Assembly: GCA_017395685.1 (NCBI GenBank) | Contig: JAFQOD010000051.1 | Span: forward strand, 38,528-102,527 | Direction: 5' to 3' | DNA length: 64,000 nt | Origin: Clostridia bacterium | GTDB lineage: Bacteria > Bacillota > Clostridia > Christensenellales > Aristaeellaceae | In this document: positions 54,487 to 63,860 of the stretch, piece after piece | Layout of the letters: each line of letters starts with the position of its first letter | How positions within the stretch are numbered: position 1 is the stretch's first letter | The notes under the pieces: generated by a model | Told to the model about the DNA's origin: nothing | What the model saw: only the letters and a program-made list of their open reading frames with translations | Database searches by the model: none | Program-made: the position numbers and the translations under genes

Positions 54487-55875
54487 CTAATTTTTGGAAG
54501 AAGGCATAAGATCCAGCACTGCCATGGCCTGGGCAACAGTATCAACCCCGTGAAGGGTTACGCCATTCGGCGCTTTGATTCTTCTTGCGCTGTCACGAGG
54601 GCACAGGATATGGGTAAAGCCAAGGCGCTGGCATTCTGCAATTCTTCTCTCAAGCTGAGAAATGGCCCGAACCTCGCCTGCTAAGCCCACTTCCCCGATC
54701 ACCGCCCAATCACCGGGCACAACGCGATCCGTATAAGAGGATGCCACAGCCATGCAAAGTGCCAGATCAGCAGCAGGCTCACTGAGGGATAATCCGCCGG
54801 CCACATTGATATAGGCATCCCGGTTATACATTTTCAGGCGTGCCCGCTTTTCCATGACCGCCAGAAGCAGCATAACCCTTGAAGAATCCATACCATTGAC
54901 CGTACGCCGCGGCACGGCGCCAAAGGATTGTGTCACCAATGCCTGCAAATCAACAAGAACCGGCCGGGAGCCTTCGATCCCACAGAAAACGCAGGAGCCG
55001 CTGGCGCCCTTTGCACGCTGGGAAAGCAGCGTTTCCGATGCATTCTGCACAGCCTGCATACCATTTGCAGTCATTTCAAAAATGCCCAGCTCATTAACCG
55101 ATCCAAAGCGATTTTTTACCGCCCGGAGCAAGCGATATTCATGCTGGCGATCTCCTTCAAAATACAATACCACATCCACCATATGCTCCAGCACCCGTGG
55201 ACCGGCAAGAGAGCCCTCCTTGGTTACGTGTCCCACAAGAAAAATGGAGCAGCCCGCTGTTTTAGCATAGCGCATCAGCAATGATGTGCTCTCCCTAACC
55301 TGGCTTACGCTGCCAGGTGCGCTGCCCATTTCCGGCCGATACATGGTCTGAACCGAATCGATCACGCAAAAATCCGGGACTATTGTGCGTAATTTTTCCT
55401 CCACCGCATCCATTGCGTTTTCCGTTAGCACGATCATTTCGCTTTCTTGGGCACCAAGGCGCTCAGCCCGCAGCTTGATCTGCCGTGCACTCTCTTCCCC
55501 GCTTACATACAGCACTTTTTTTCCTGCTTTGCTCAGATGATTACACACCTGCAAAAGCAGCGTGGATTTGCCGATACCCGGATCACCGCCGACCAGCATC
55601 AGCGCCCCTTCCACAATGCCTCCGCCGAGAACACGATCCAATTCCGGGATACCACTGGGGGTATATACCTGGCTGCCGGTATGAATATCTTTCATGGGCT
55701 GGGCAAAACTACCGGTACCGCCCCGCTGTTTATACTGCTTGGGGGCCGGTTCATTTTCCTGCTGTATTACTTCCTCCAGCGTATTCCATGCCCCGCATTC
55801 CGGGCATTTTCCGAGCCATCTTGGTGTTTCATAACCGCAGGAAGAGCATAAATAGCTGTTTTTTTTCTTTGCCAT
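54487..55875 (-). CDS. radA: DNA repair protein RadA
   Basis: 462 residues from the ATG at 55875, with GGGAGGA upstream. RadA is a RecA-like branch-migration helicase. The zinc finger is CSSCGYETPRWLGKCPECG at 10-28. Walker A is GDPGIGKST near 96, the KNRFG motif is VKNRFGSVNELGIFEM, and the C-terminal Lon-protease-like domain has DAYINVAGGLSLSEPAADLALCMAVASS. The length is normal. Confidence 0.96.
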   Translation of the reverse strand: MAKKKNSYLCSSCGYETPRWLGKCPECGAWNTLEEVIQQENEPAPKQYKQRGGTGSFAQPMKDIHTGSQVYTPSGIPELDRVLGGGIVEGALMLVGGDPGIGKSTLLLQVCNHLSKAGKKVLYVSGEESARQIKLRAERLGAQESEMIVLTENAMDAVEEKLRTIVPDFCVIDSVQTMYRPEMGSAPGSVSQVRESTSLLMRYAKTAGCSIFLVGHVTKEGSLAGPRVLEHMVDVVLYFEGDRQHEYRLLRAVKNRFGSVNELGIFEMTANGMQAVQNASETLLSQRAKGASGSCVFCGIEGSRPVLVDLQALVTQSFGAVPRRTVNGMDSSRVMLLLAVMEKRARLKMYNRDAYINVAGGLSLSEPAADLALCMAVASSYTDRVVPGDWAVIGEVGLAGEVRAISQLERRIAECQRLGFTHILCPRDSARRIKAPNGVTLHGVDTVAQAMAVLDLMPSSKN

Positions 55876-56017
55876 GAGGATTCCTCCCAAATAAACAATG
55901 GTTTCGCAATCCATATCTTTATTTTCTATACAAAAACTGGTTTGTCAAGCTCAATTCACCCAGTGAGAAGCCTTCGTCAAAAAAGTGTAAATTCCTGCAT
56001 TGTTGCTGTATTTCGCA

Positions 56018-56046
56018 TTGCAATCACAATCTTTTTCATATATAAT
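56018..56046 (+). promoter_or_regulatory. Promoter of the metallophosphoesterase-ppk operon
   Basis: TTGCAA (56018-56023), 17-base spacer, TATAAT (56041-56046), 30 bases before the ATG at 56077. Confidence 0.8.
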
Positions 56047-56076
56047 GGTAAACAATCCATGGAAAGGAGTTTCCAT

Positions 56077-57159
56077 ATGAGACGATATCGTGATCCCCTG
56101 TTTTCAAATGATAAACGCAAGCACCCTGCGTTGATTTTATTTTTTGCAATTCTTTTTCTCTTTCTGGCAATTGCCTTTGGTCTTAATCATTTCAATAATT
56201 CCAGAGTGGAACTGCTGACAGAAAAGGTAACCGTCCCGCTGCTTCCCTCATCCCTTGAAAACTTCCGCATACTCCATATCAGCGATCTGCATGGCCTTAC
56301 CTTCGGCGAAAATCAGAAGCGGCTGATCGATGCCTTTGCCAATTCCAAATATGATATTGTTTGCATTACCGGCGATGTATGCGGAAAAGACGGGGATTAC
56401 ATTCCCTTCATTCAATTGCTTTCCTATTTTCAAAACATCAATAAACCTGTTTATTTCATCCCCGGCGATGAAGATCCCAATCCTTTGATCGCTGTTCCCC
56501 ATGGGAATGATACCGCAAAAGCCGATTATATTGTTGCCGCTGAAAATGCTGGTGCCGTCTATCTGGATGCCCCTGTACAGATCGTAAGAGGAAAAAATGT
56601 ATTATGGCTGTATCCGGAATGGGCCTATACCATGGATATCGATGCATCAACCGGCATCATGAATACAAGGCTGGCTGAGTTGGAAAAGCAGCCTGATTCC
56701 GCAGAGAAAACTGCTGCAATCTCTGCCGTTACCTATCAATTGGATCAGATGGAACGGATCCGTGCCGCACGGCGGGTGACGCTCGAATCAGATATTCACG
56801 TTGCTCTGACGCACCATCCTTTAAAACTTTCTGCGCTGGAGGAAATGCTGGCCTTCACCTCATCTGATAACGATAGTTACGTCCGCTATATTTCTCTGGT
56901 TCTTGCAGGGCACTATGTAGGCGGGCAATGGAGGCTTCCCGGAATCGGTGCCCTCCGTGCCCCTGCCACATCCGGATTGGGGACTAACGGCTGGTTCCCT
57001 GATGATGATCAGGTTATGGGTCTTGCCTCTTTCCTCGGCATTCCCCAGTATATCAGCCCCGGCCTCGGGTCATCGAATGCCATTGGGCTTCCCCCTTTCC
57101 GTTTTATGAATACCCCGTCTGTTACGATCGTTACCCTGACATCAAAACTGATCCATTAA
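56077..57159 (+). CDS. Membrane-anchored metallophosphoesterase
   Basis: 360 residues from the ATG at 56077, with GGAAAGGAG upstream. One membrane helix at about 21-39 is followed by a calcineurin-like domain facing out: ILHISDLHGL (metal Asp and His), ITGDVCGKDGDY, IPGDEDPN where most relatives have GNHD/E, ALTHHPL, and LAGHYVGGQWRLPGIGA. The GNHE to GDED change is notable. Similar YaeI-type proteins act on UDP-diacylglucosamine or other phosphoesters; substrate unknown. It heads a run with ppk and two membrane protein genes. Confidence 0.82.
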   Translation: MRRYRDPLFSNDKRKHPALILFFAILFLFLAIAFGLNHFNNSRVELLTEKVTVPLLPSSLENFRILHISDLHGLTFGENQKRLIDAFANSKYDIVCITGDVCGKDGDYIPFIQLLSYFQNINKPVYFIPGDEDPNPLIAVPHGNDTAKADYIVAAENAGAVYLDAPVQIVRGKNVLWLYPEWAYTMDIDASTGIMNTRLAELEKQPDSAEKTAAISAVTYQLDQMERIRAARRVTLESDIHVALTHHPLKLSALEEMLAFTSSDNDSYVRYISLVLAGHYVGGQWRLPGIGALRAPATSGLGTNGWFPDDDQVMGLASFLGIPQYISPGLGSSNAIGLPPFRFMNTPSVTIVTLTSKLIH

Positions 57160-57178
57160 TGCAAAGGATGCGATATCC

Positions 57179-59242
57179 ATGAGTAAAAAAGCGAAATATG
57201 ATGTATATAACCGGGAACTGAGCTGGGTACAATTCAACAGCCGCGTGCTGGAGGAAGCCGCCAATCCTGATAATCCCCTTCTGGAAAAAGGAAAGTTTAT
57301 TTCTATTTGCTCTTCCAACCTTGATGAATTCTTTATGGTGCGTGTAGGTTCTCTTATGCGTGCATTGGATTCCGGCAGCGAAAAAACCGATGCTTCCGGT
57401 ATGACTGCAAAAGAGCAGCTGGCTGCTATCTTTCCCGTAGTTCGCGAACAGGTTGCAAGACAATATGATTTATTTCTGAATGAATACATTCCTTCCCTGA
57501 AACAGGAAGGCGTTTTCCTTCTTTCTGCAAAGGAAATTTCCAATCAGCAGAAAGAATGGCTGTCTTCTTATTTCAATGAGCAGATTATGCCTCTCCTCAC
57601 CCCAAGAGCCATTGATGATAAGCGTCCCTTCCCCTTGCTTGCCGCACGCTGCCTGCATATTTCCATGCTGCTGCCCCCTGCGGAACGCAATGGAGCCCTG
57701 CGCATGGCCCTTGTGCCCATGCCCACCTCCCTTCCCAGAATCATCATGCTGCCCATGGGCAAGGGAGAAGCCAGAGGCATCCTGATGGAAGAAGCAATTG
57801 CTCTGTTCGCCCATCGGCTTTTCTCCGGCGTTCAGCCTGTCGCTATTCTTCCCTTCCGTATTACCCGAAATACTGATTTTGTTTATAATGACAGTGATGC
57901 AGATGCCCTGATCATGGAAATGCGCAAAAACCTCAAGCGACGCAAATGGGGCAAGATCGTGCGCATGGAAGTGCCCCAGGGCGGTGATAACCGGCTATTG
58001 GTCCGGCTGAAGAAATACCTGGATGTGCAGGATGAATCGGTTTTCGCCCTTCCCGGGCCCCTTAATCTGGATTTCTGCATGAAGCAATTGGCGTCGCTTC
58101 CTGGTTTTGATCATCTTCGTTTTCCTCCCTTTACTCCCCGGCAAGAGCCTCGATTCAAAGAAGAAGGCTCTATTTTCCGCGCCATCCGCAAGGGAGATAT
58201 TCTTCTCAATCACCCCTATGACAGTTTTGATCCAGTTGTCCGCTTTATCTGCGAAGCTGCGGAAGATCCAAACGTCATGGCCATTAAGCAGACGCTGTAC
58301 CGTGTCAGCGGAAAAAGCCCTATCGTCGCCGCTCTTTCCAGGGCAGCCCAGCAGGGCAAGCAGGTCACTGTGCTCATCGAAGTGCGCGCCCGCTTTGATG
58401 AAGAGAATAATATCAATTGGTGCCTGGCTTTGGAAAAGGCAGGATGCCATGTATTCTATGGCGTTCCCAAATTGAAAACCCATAGCAAAATCACCCTTGT
58501 TGTCCGCCGCGAACCTCAGGGACTGCAGCGCTATGTGCATCTTGGAACCGGGAATTACAATGATGTGACTGCCAAGTTGTATACAGACTTTGGTCTGCTT
58601 ACCTGCGATGAAACCATCGGCCGGGATGCCGGTGCCTTCTTCAATACCGTTACCGGCTATGGGGAAACAGCGCCCATGGCCAAGCTGATTGCTGCCCCCA
58701 CGCATCTTCGCAAAACGATCAAGCATCTTATCCAGCGTGAAACGAGAAATGCAGAAAACGGGCTGCCTGCCCGAATCATTGCCAAAATGAATTCTCTGGT
58801 AGATCCAAAGATCATCCGGCATCTTACGAAAGCTGCCGATGCAGGGGTTGAAATTGATCTGATTGTCCGTGGGATCTGCTGCCTGAAAACCGGCGGACGT
58901 GAAAATCTGCGCGTGCGTTCCATCGTTGGCCGTTTCCTGGAGCATTCAAGAGCATTTGTCTTCGAAAATGCCGGTGAACGAGAAGTATATCTGTCTTCCG
59001 CCGACTGGATGCCTAGAAATCTGGATAAGCGGGTGGAATTGATGTTCCCGGTGGAGGATCCCGATCTGCAGGAACGGATCATTGCATCCCTGAATGATGA
59101 ACTGAAGGATAATCTGAAAGCCTGGGAAATGAAAAAGAGCGGTAAATACCGCCGCGTTCGCCGGGAAGGGGAATTGATCAGTAGCCAGGAAACCCGCATT
59201 CTCGGCCCAGCCCTGCCCCAGGGAGCGGAAGATGAGGAATAA
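57179..59242 (+). CDS. ppk: Polyphosphate kinase
   Basis: 687 residues, the normal size of PPK1, which builds polyphosphate from ATP. The N-terminus NRELSWVQFNSRVLEEA and FISICSSNLDEFFMVRVGSL are typical. Two phospholipase-D-like halves form the active site: the autophosphorylated His is in KLKTHSKITLVVRRE, with HLGTGNYNDVTAKLYTDFG after it and SSADWMPRNLDKRVELMFPV near the end. It starts 19 bases after the metallophosphoesterase gene. Confidence 0.95.
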   Translation: MSKKAKYDVYNRELSWVQFNSRVLEEAANPDNPLLEKGKFISICSSNLDEFFMVRVGSLMRALDSGSEKTDASGMTAKEQLAAIFPVVREQVARQYDLFLNEYIPSLKQEGVFLLSAKEISNQQKEWLSSYFNEQIMPLLTPRAIDDKRPFPLLAARCLHISMLLPPAERNGALRMALVPMPTSLPRIIMLPMGKGEARGILMEEAIALFAHRLFSGVQPVAILPFRITRNTDFVYNDSDADALIMEMRKNLKRRKWGKIVRMEVPQGGDNRLLVRLKKYLDVQDESVFALPGPLNLDFCMKQLASLPGFDHLRFPPFTPRQEPRFKEEGSIFRAIRKGDILLNHPYDSFDPVVRFICEAAEDPNVMAIKQTLYRVSGKSPIVAALSRAAQQGKQVTVLIEVRARFDEENNINWCLALEKAGCHVFYGVPKLKTHSKITLVVRREPQGLQRYVHLGTGNYNDVTAKLYTDFGLLTCDETIGRDAGAFFNTVTGYGETAPMAKLIAAPTHLRKTIKHLIQRETRNAENGLPARIIAKMNSLVDPKIIRHLTKAADAGVEIDLIVRGICCLKTGGRENLRVRSIVGRFLEHSRAFVFENAGEREVYLSSADWMPRNLDKRVELMFPVEDPDLQERIIASLNDELKDNLKAWEMKKSGKYRRVRREGELISSQETRILGPALPQGAEDEE

Positions 59243-59263
59243 ACAATCCTGGAGGATGATTCA

Positions 59264-60460
59264 TTGAAACAGAAATTAAAGGCCCTGGATTTTTCTCCCG
59301 TTCTTCTCTTCCTTGCCATGATCGATCGCTGGATCATGCTGCATCTCAATATCGGGGGAAGTTTCTTTGGATCCACATATTATAATACCTATACATTACA
59401 GGCAATGGCCTGGCGAAGCGGATCGCTCCATCTGCCTTATGATTATCCTGCCCTGGAGCTGGCGATTTTTAAAGGCAATTATTATGTTTCCTTTCCCCCG
59501 CTTCCTTCACTGATCCTTTTCCCCTTCACATTCATTTTCGGTTATCAGACACCAGATAATCTTCTGGTAAAAATCTATACTGTTGTTGCTTGTTTTGCCA
59601 TCTATTTTTCCCTCCGCAATGCAGGCTATAAGCGCCTGTCCGCCGGATTATTTGCCTATTTATTCTGTTTTGCTTCCTCCATGCTGCCCATGACGCTCAA
59701 CGGCGCTGTATGGTATCATGCCCAGGTGCTGGCCTTTATGATGATCACCCTTTCCATCAGCTTCCTGGCTGCTGATAAACCTACTCCGGCGCTGCTTTTC
59801 TATGCCCTTTCCGTGGCGTGCCGGCCTTTTGATGCGATATATGCATTGCCCATTTTCTTTACTTACTATATGCTCAATCGCCGGGCTCACATTCCTTTGA
59901 AGCATACGATCCGCAGATTGATCCCTGGCGTAGGGGCAGGATTGATCGTTGCGCTGTGCCTGGCTGTCTATAATTATGCCCGCTTTGGCAATCCATTGGA
60001 ATTCGGGCATAATTATCTGCCTGAGTTTTCTTTCCAGGGAGGCATCCAATTTTCTCTTTCCCATGTGGTCAATAATCTGAAAACCTTTCTTTTCGACATG
60101 CCCCTTGAAAAAGGATTCAATGGCCTGCAATTCAAGCAATTCGGTTATTCCTTCCTTATTGCCTGTCCCATGCTGCTCTTAATGCTGATATGGGCCATTA
60201 TCGATCTTTTCAAAAAACGGATGAGCTGGGAAAAAGGCATGATTATTTTTGCATTTTTTCTGCATCTGCTCTGCTTGCTTCTGCATCGCACCTTCGGCGG
60301 CTATCAGCTGGGTGCGCGCTATACTGTAGACCTGATTCCATATGCATTCCTTTATTTACTTCTGACCCCAGAAAAGAAAAAGATGCATCCTCTGGAAGGG
60401 ATGCTGCTGATTTCAGGGCTTCTTTTTACCTGCTGGGGAGTAATGCAGGTGCATATCTGA
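59264..60460 (+). CDS. Polytopic membrane protein, GT-C glycosyltransferase-like
   Basis: 398 residues from a TTG with GGAGG at 59251-59255, eight bases upstream. About nine to ten hydrophobic helices. VYNYARFGNPLEFGHNYLPEF and LGARYTVDLIPYAFLYLL recur in lipid-linked sugar transferases of the GT-C type, but the usual acidic loop motif near the first helix is not clear. Role not known; modification of a surface polymer is a guess. It follows ppk by 21 bases. Confidence 0.6.
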   Translation: MKQKLKALDFSPVLLFLAMIDRWIMLHLNIGGSFFGSTYYNTYTLQAMAWRSGSLHLPYDYPALELAIFKGNYYVSFPPLPSLILFPFTFIFGYQTPDNLLVKIYTVVACFAIYFSLRNAGYKRLSAGLFAYLFCFASSMLPMTLNGAVWYHAQVLAFMMITLSISFLAADKPTPALLFYALSVACRPFDAIYALPIFFTYYMLNRRAHIPLKHTIRRLIPGVGAGLIVALCLAVYNYARFGNPLEFGHNYLPEFSFQGGIQFSLSHVVNNLKTFLFDMPLEKGFNGLQFKQFGYSFLIACPMLLLMLIWAIIDLFKKRMSWEKGMIIFAFFLHLLCLLLHRTFGGYQLGARYTVDLIPYAFLYLLLTPEKKKMHPLEGMLLISGLLFTCWGVMQVHI

Positions 60461-60496
60461 CACACATAAAGAGATGAATAAGGAGTTCCTCCGTTT

Positions 60497-61732
60497 ATGA
60501 AGCTTACTTATCGTCATACCCGTTATGCCTGTTATCTGGGCTATATTACCCAGGCCATTGTCAACAATCTTTCTCCTCTTCTTTTCCTCATTTTTCAGCA
60601 GGAATTTCATGTGTCGCTGACCCAAATCAGCCTGATTATTACATTGAATTTTGCCATTCAGATGACCGTGGATCTGATTGCAGCCAAGTATGTGGATCGG
60701 ATCGGCTACCGGTTTTCCATTGTCGCCGCCCAGATTTTTGCCACGATCGGTATATTGGGTTTATGTCTGTTCCCGTTTTTCTTGCCAGGCTATCCGGCAC
60801 TGCTTCTTGCCACAGCCATCAGCGCCATCGGCGGCGGTATTCTGGAAGTGCTGGTAAGTCCCCTGGTCGAGGCCTTGCCAAGTGATCACAAACAAAGTGA
60901 AATGAGCCTGCTGCATTCCTTCTATTGTTGGGGACAGATGGGCGTTGTCATCCTGTCCACCGGATTTTTCGTACTATTCGGCAAGGAAAGCTGGCGTATT
61001 TTACCTGTCTTCTGGGCGATACTGCCCTTTATGAATGCTTTTCTGTTTCTTAAAGCACCTATCTGCACGCTGGATGAACAAGGCGAAACCACCCCTCTGC
61101 GGTCGCTTTTCAAGCAGTCTCTTTTCTGGATTTTCCTGCTGCTGATGCTCTGCGCCGGTTCTTCTGAATTGGCCATGAGCCAATGGGCGTCTCTCTTTTC
61201 GGAATTGGGGCTGCAGGTCTCAAAAACAGTAGGCGATTTGCTGGGGCCCTGCTTGTTTGCTGCACTGATGGGGCTTTCCCGTCTTTACTTTGGGAAAGCG
61301 CATAACTTTTCTTTGAAAAAAGCACTGATTGCCAGCGGCATACTTTGTGCCTTCAGTTATGCGCTCACCATATTTTCTCCCTGGCCGCTCCTCTCTTTGA
61401 TCGGCTGCGGTTTATCGGGCCTTGCTGTTGGTCTGATGTGGCCCGGCGTATATTCCCTTGCCGCAGAAAAAATACCCCGCGGCGGCACTGCCATGTTTGC
61501 TTTTCTGGCGCTTGCAGGAGATATTGGCTGCTGTTCCGGCCCAAGTCTTGTTGGTGCCGTCAGTGACCAGGTATTGACAAAAGGCCATTCCCTGATTACG
61601 GCACTGTTGCCTTTGGCACCGCTGGAACAAGCCGCTTTGAAGACCGGCTTTCTCTATGCCATCATTTTCCCAGTTTTGTTGGTTACAGGAATGATCATGC
61701 TGCATCGGATGGATAAACGAAAATTGAGTTAA
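60497..61732 (+). CDS. MFS transporter
   Basis: 411 residues with about twelve hydrophobic helices. The loop between helices 2 and 3 has DLIAAKYVDRIGYR, matching the DxxGRR-type MFS motif. Helix 4-5 region ISAIGGGILEVLVSPLVEALP and the second half GCGLSGLAVGLMWPGVYSLAAEKIPRGG resemble sugar-type permeases of the FucP kind. Substrate unknown. AAGGAG lies nine bases before the ATG. Last gene of the run; a terminator follows. Confidence 0.85.
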   Translation: MKLTYRHTRYACYLGYITQAIVNNLSPLLFLIFQQEFHVSLTQISLIITLNFAIQMTVDLIAAKYVDRIGYRFSIVAAQIFATIGILGLCLFPFFLPGYPALLLATAISAIGGGILEVLVSPLVEALPSDHKQSEMSLLHSFYCWGQMGVVILSTGFFVLFGKESWRILPVFWAILPFMNAFLFLKAPICTLDEQGETTPLRSLFKQSLFWIFLLLMLCAGSSELAMSQWASLFSELGLQVSKTVGDLLGPCLFAALMGLSRLYFGKAHNFSLKKALIASGILCAFSYALTIFSPWPLLSLIGCGLSGLAVGLMWPGVYSLAAEKIPRGGTAMFAFLALAGDIGCCSGPSLVGAVSDQVLTKGHSLITALLPLAPLEQAALKTGFLYAIIFPVLLVTGMIMLHRMDKRKLS

Positions 61733-61737
61733 TTGAT

Positions 61738-61768
61738 AATCCCGCCCATCGGTTGACCGGGCGGGATT
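61738..61768 (+). terminator. Terminator after the MFS gene
   Basis: AATCCCGCCC (61738-61747) pairs with GGGCGGGATT (61759-61768), followed by GTTTATG. The T tract is short. The helicase promoter overlaps it. Confidence 0.7.
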
Positions 61769-61782
61769 GTTTATGCTATACT
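61753..61782 (+). promoter_or_regulatory. Promoter of the DEAD-box helicase gene
   Basis: TTGACC (61753-61758), 18-base spacer, TATACT (61777-61782). The leader then contains the hairpin GCAGGAA/TTCCTGC (61808-61824) directly before the ribosome binding site. Confidence 0.55.
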
Positions 61783-61842
61783 AAAATGAAAAGTATTTTG
61801 TAAATGAGCAGGAACGGTTCCTGCACAGGAAAGGAAATCCCC

Positions 61843-63027
61843 GTGGCATCTACTGAAAATTATCCGATCGGTTTTGAAAGCCTGGATTTATCCAAAGAAA
61901 TCATGCAGGCCGTGCAGAAAATGGGCTTTCAGAATCCTTCCCCCGTACAGGAAAAAACCATTCCCATCATGATGGAAGGCCATGATGTCATTGCCATCGC
62001 CCCTACCGGCACAGGAAAAACCTGCGCCTTTGGCATTCCCATGCTGGAATATATTTCGCTGACCGATAACCGCATTCAGGAATTGGTGCTGGCTCCTACA
62101 AGGGAACTGGCAGTACAGATTGGTGAAGAATTGCAGAAATTGGCGGCCTTTATCCCCCAGGTGCGCATCGCCGTACTTTATGGCGGCCAGCCCATTTCCA
62201 GGCAGCTGAATCAGCTGAAAAAGAAGCCCCAGATCATCGTTGCCACTCCCGGCCGGATGCTGGATCATATGCATCGGGGCACTGCCCGTCTGGATAATGT
62301 GCACACCCTGGTCATCGACGAGGCAGATGAAATGCTGAAAATGGGCTTCGTAAAAGATGTATGCAAGATCATTGAGGCCATTCCTACCACCCGGCAATTT
62401 GTTATGTTTTCCGCCACCACCAATCAGGATGTTCTCACCATCTCCTGGAAATATCAGCACGATCCGGTGGAAATCACCATTGCAGCCACCAAGGAAAATA
62501 AGCCCCAGATCACCCAGTATGTCATTCCTACTTCCCGGGAAGTTAAATATGATCATCTTCTTTATCTCCTGGATTCCGATGTTTATTCCCGGATCATGAT
62601 CTTCACCAATACCAAGGATATGTGCCGCAGGCTCAGTGAACGGCTGAATAAGGCCGGCTACAGCACCGATGCCCTTCACGGCGATATTCCCCAGTCCAAA
62701 CGCAATCAGGTGATGACAGGCTTCAAACGGGGCAAATTTCCCATCCTGGTCTGTACGGATGTTGCCGCCCGCGGTATTGACGTGGACGATGTGGAAGCGG
62801 TCATCAATTTCGATCTTCCCACTGAAAATGAATATTATCTGCATCGTATCGGCCGCACCGGCCGTGCGCGGAAGCATGGCGTTGCCTTTACCCTGCTTTG
62901 CTTTACCGAGAGCGTTCGCCTGGATGAAATCCTCAAATATATGGAATCCCAGCCCACATATCTGAAATTTGATGATATGGGTGTGCTCCGCAACGAAGAA
63001 AAAGAAGCCTTTTTCGAACATATCTGA
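61843..63027 (+). CDS. DEAD-box RNA helicase
   Basis: 394 residues from a GTG at 61843, chosen for AGGAAAGG eight bases upstream; an ATG at 61804 lacks a binding site. All helicase motifs are present: Q motif GFQNPSPVQEKTIP, motif I APTGTGKT, Ia PTRELAVQ, Ib TPGRMLDHM, II DEAD, III SATT (usually SAT), IV IMIFTNT, V CTDVAARGIDVDDVEAVINFD and VI HRIGRTGR. No C-terminal RNA-binding extension, so it is a minimal CshA/RhlE-like core. It unwinds RNA in ribosome assembly or decay. Confidence 0.93.
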   Translation: MASTENYPIGFESLDLSKEIMQAVQKMGFQNPSPVQEKTIPIMMEGHDVIAIAPTGTGKTCAFGIPMLEYISLTDNRIQELVLAPTRELAVQIGEELQKLAAFIPQVRIAVLYGGQPISRQLNQLKKKPQIIVATPGRMLDHMHRGTARLDNVHTLVIDEADEMLKMGFVKDVCKIIEAIPTTRQFVMFSATTNQDVLTISWKYQHDPVEITIAATKENKPQITQYVIPTSREVKYDHLLYLLDSDVYSRIMIFTNTKDMCRRLSERLNKAGYSTDALHGDIPQSKRNQVMTGFKRGKFPILVCTDVAARGIDVDDVEAVINFDLPTENEYYLHRIGRTGRARKHGVAFTLLCFTESVRLDEILKYMESQPTYLKFDDMGVLRNEEKEAFFEHI

Positions 63028-63036
63028 GGAATAGAA

Positions 63037-63795
63037 ATGGATAATTATCAAAAAATCAATGCAGATACCTGGGATTTATGGGCAAAAAATGGTTGCGAAT
63101 GGTCGCTCCCCATCAGTAGGGACGAATTCGCCAAGGTGAATGCAGGAAACTATATCGTTTTTCTGACCCCCTGTATCCCCGTTCCCCATGAATGGCTGGG
63201 CAATCTGAAGGGAAAGAAATTGCTGGGCCTTGCCAGCGGCGGCGGGCAGCAAATGCCCATTTTTGCTAAGCTCGGGGCGCAATGCACGGTGCTGGATAAT
63301 TCCCCTGCCCAATTGGAATCCGAACGGATGGTTGCCAAACGGGAAGGATATGATATTCAGATCCTGCAGGGAGATATGACCAAGCCCCTTCCCTTCCCGG
63401 ATGAAACCTTCGATTTGATCTTTCATCCCGTATCTAATTGCTATGTGGAAGAAATTCTGTCCATCTGGAAGGAATGCTACCGTGTTTTAAAAAAGGGCGG
63501 CGAATTGCTGGCTGGTTTTGATAACGGGCTTGCGTTCCTTTTCGAAGGTGACGATCCGCTGCGGGTTGTCAATCCCCTGCCCTTCAATCCCCTGAAAATG
63601 CCCAAAGAGCGCCGGGAGCAAATGATTCAAAACGGCGAAGGCATTCAATTCAGTCATTCCCTGGAGGAGCAGATCGGCGGTCAGCTTCAGGCCGGCTTCA
63701 CTCTCGTCTCCCTTTATGAAGATAGGGACCGGCCAGGCGATTCAATTCTGCGGGAATATATGCCGCAATATATGGCAACCCGTGCACGCAAATAA
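63037..63795 (+). CDS. Class I SAM-dependent methyltransferase
   Basis: 252 residues. The SAM site is LLGLASGGGQQMPIFAKLGAQCTVLDNSPAQLES, where the usual DxGxGxG reads GLASGGGQ, as in a Firmicutes subgroup. LPFPDETFDLIFHPVSNCYVEE is the post-II motif, and CYRVLKKGGELLAGFDN follows. Substrate unknown. It starts nine bases after the helicase stop and is probably co-transcribed. Confidence 0.85.
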   Translation: MDNYQKINADTWDLWAKNGCEWSLPISRDEFAKVNAGNYIVFLTPCIPVPHEWLGNLKGKKLLGLASGGGQQMPIFAKLGAQCTVLDNSPAQLESERMVAKREGYDIQILQGDMTKPLPFPDETFDLIFHPVSNCYVEEILSIWKECYRVLKKGGELLAGFDNGLAFLFEGDDPLRVVNPLPFNPLKMPKERREQMIQNGEGIQFSHSLEEQIGGQLQAGFTLVSLYEDRDRPGDSILREYMPQYMATRARK

Positions 63796-63860
63796 TCCCT
63801 GTTAACCCACGCCTACATCTTCATACCTGATCAATATGAAAAAGAGCCCCTGACTGCGAT

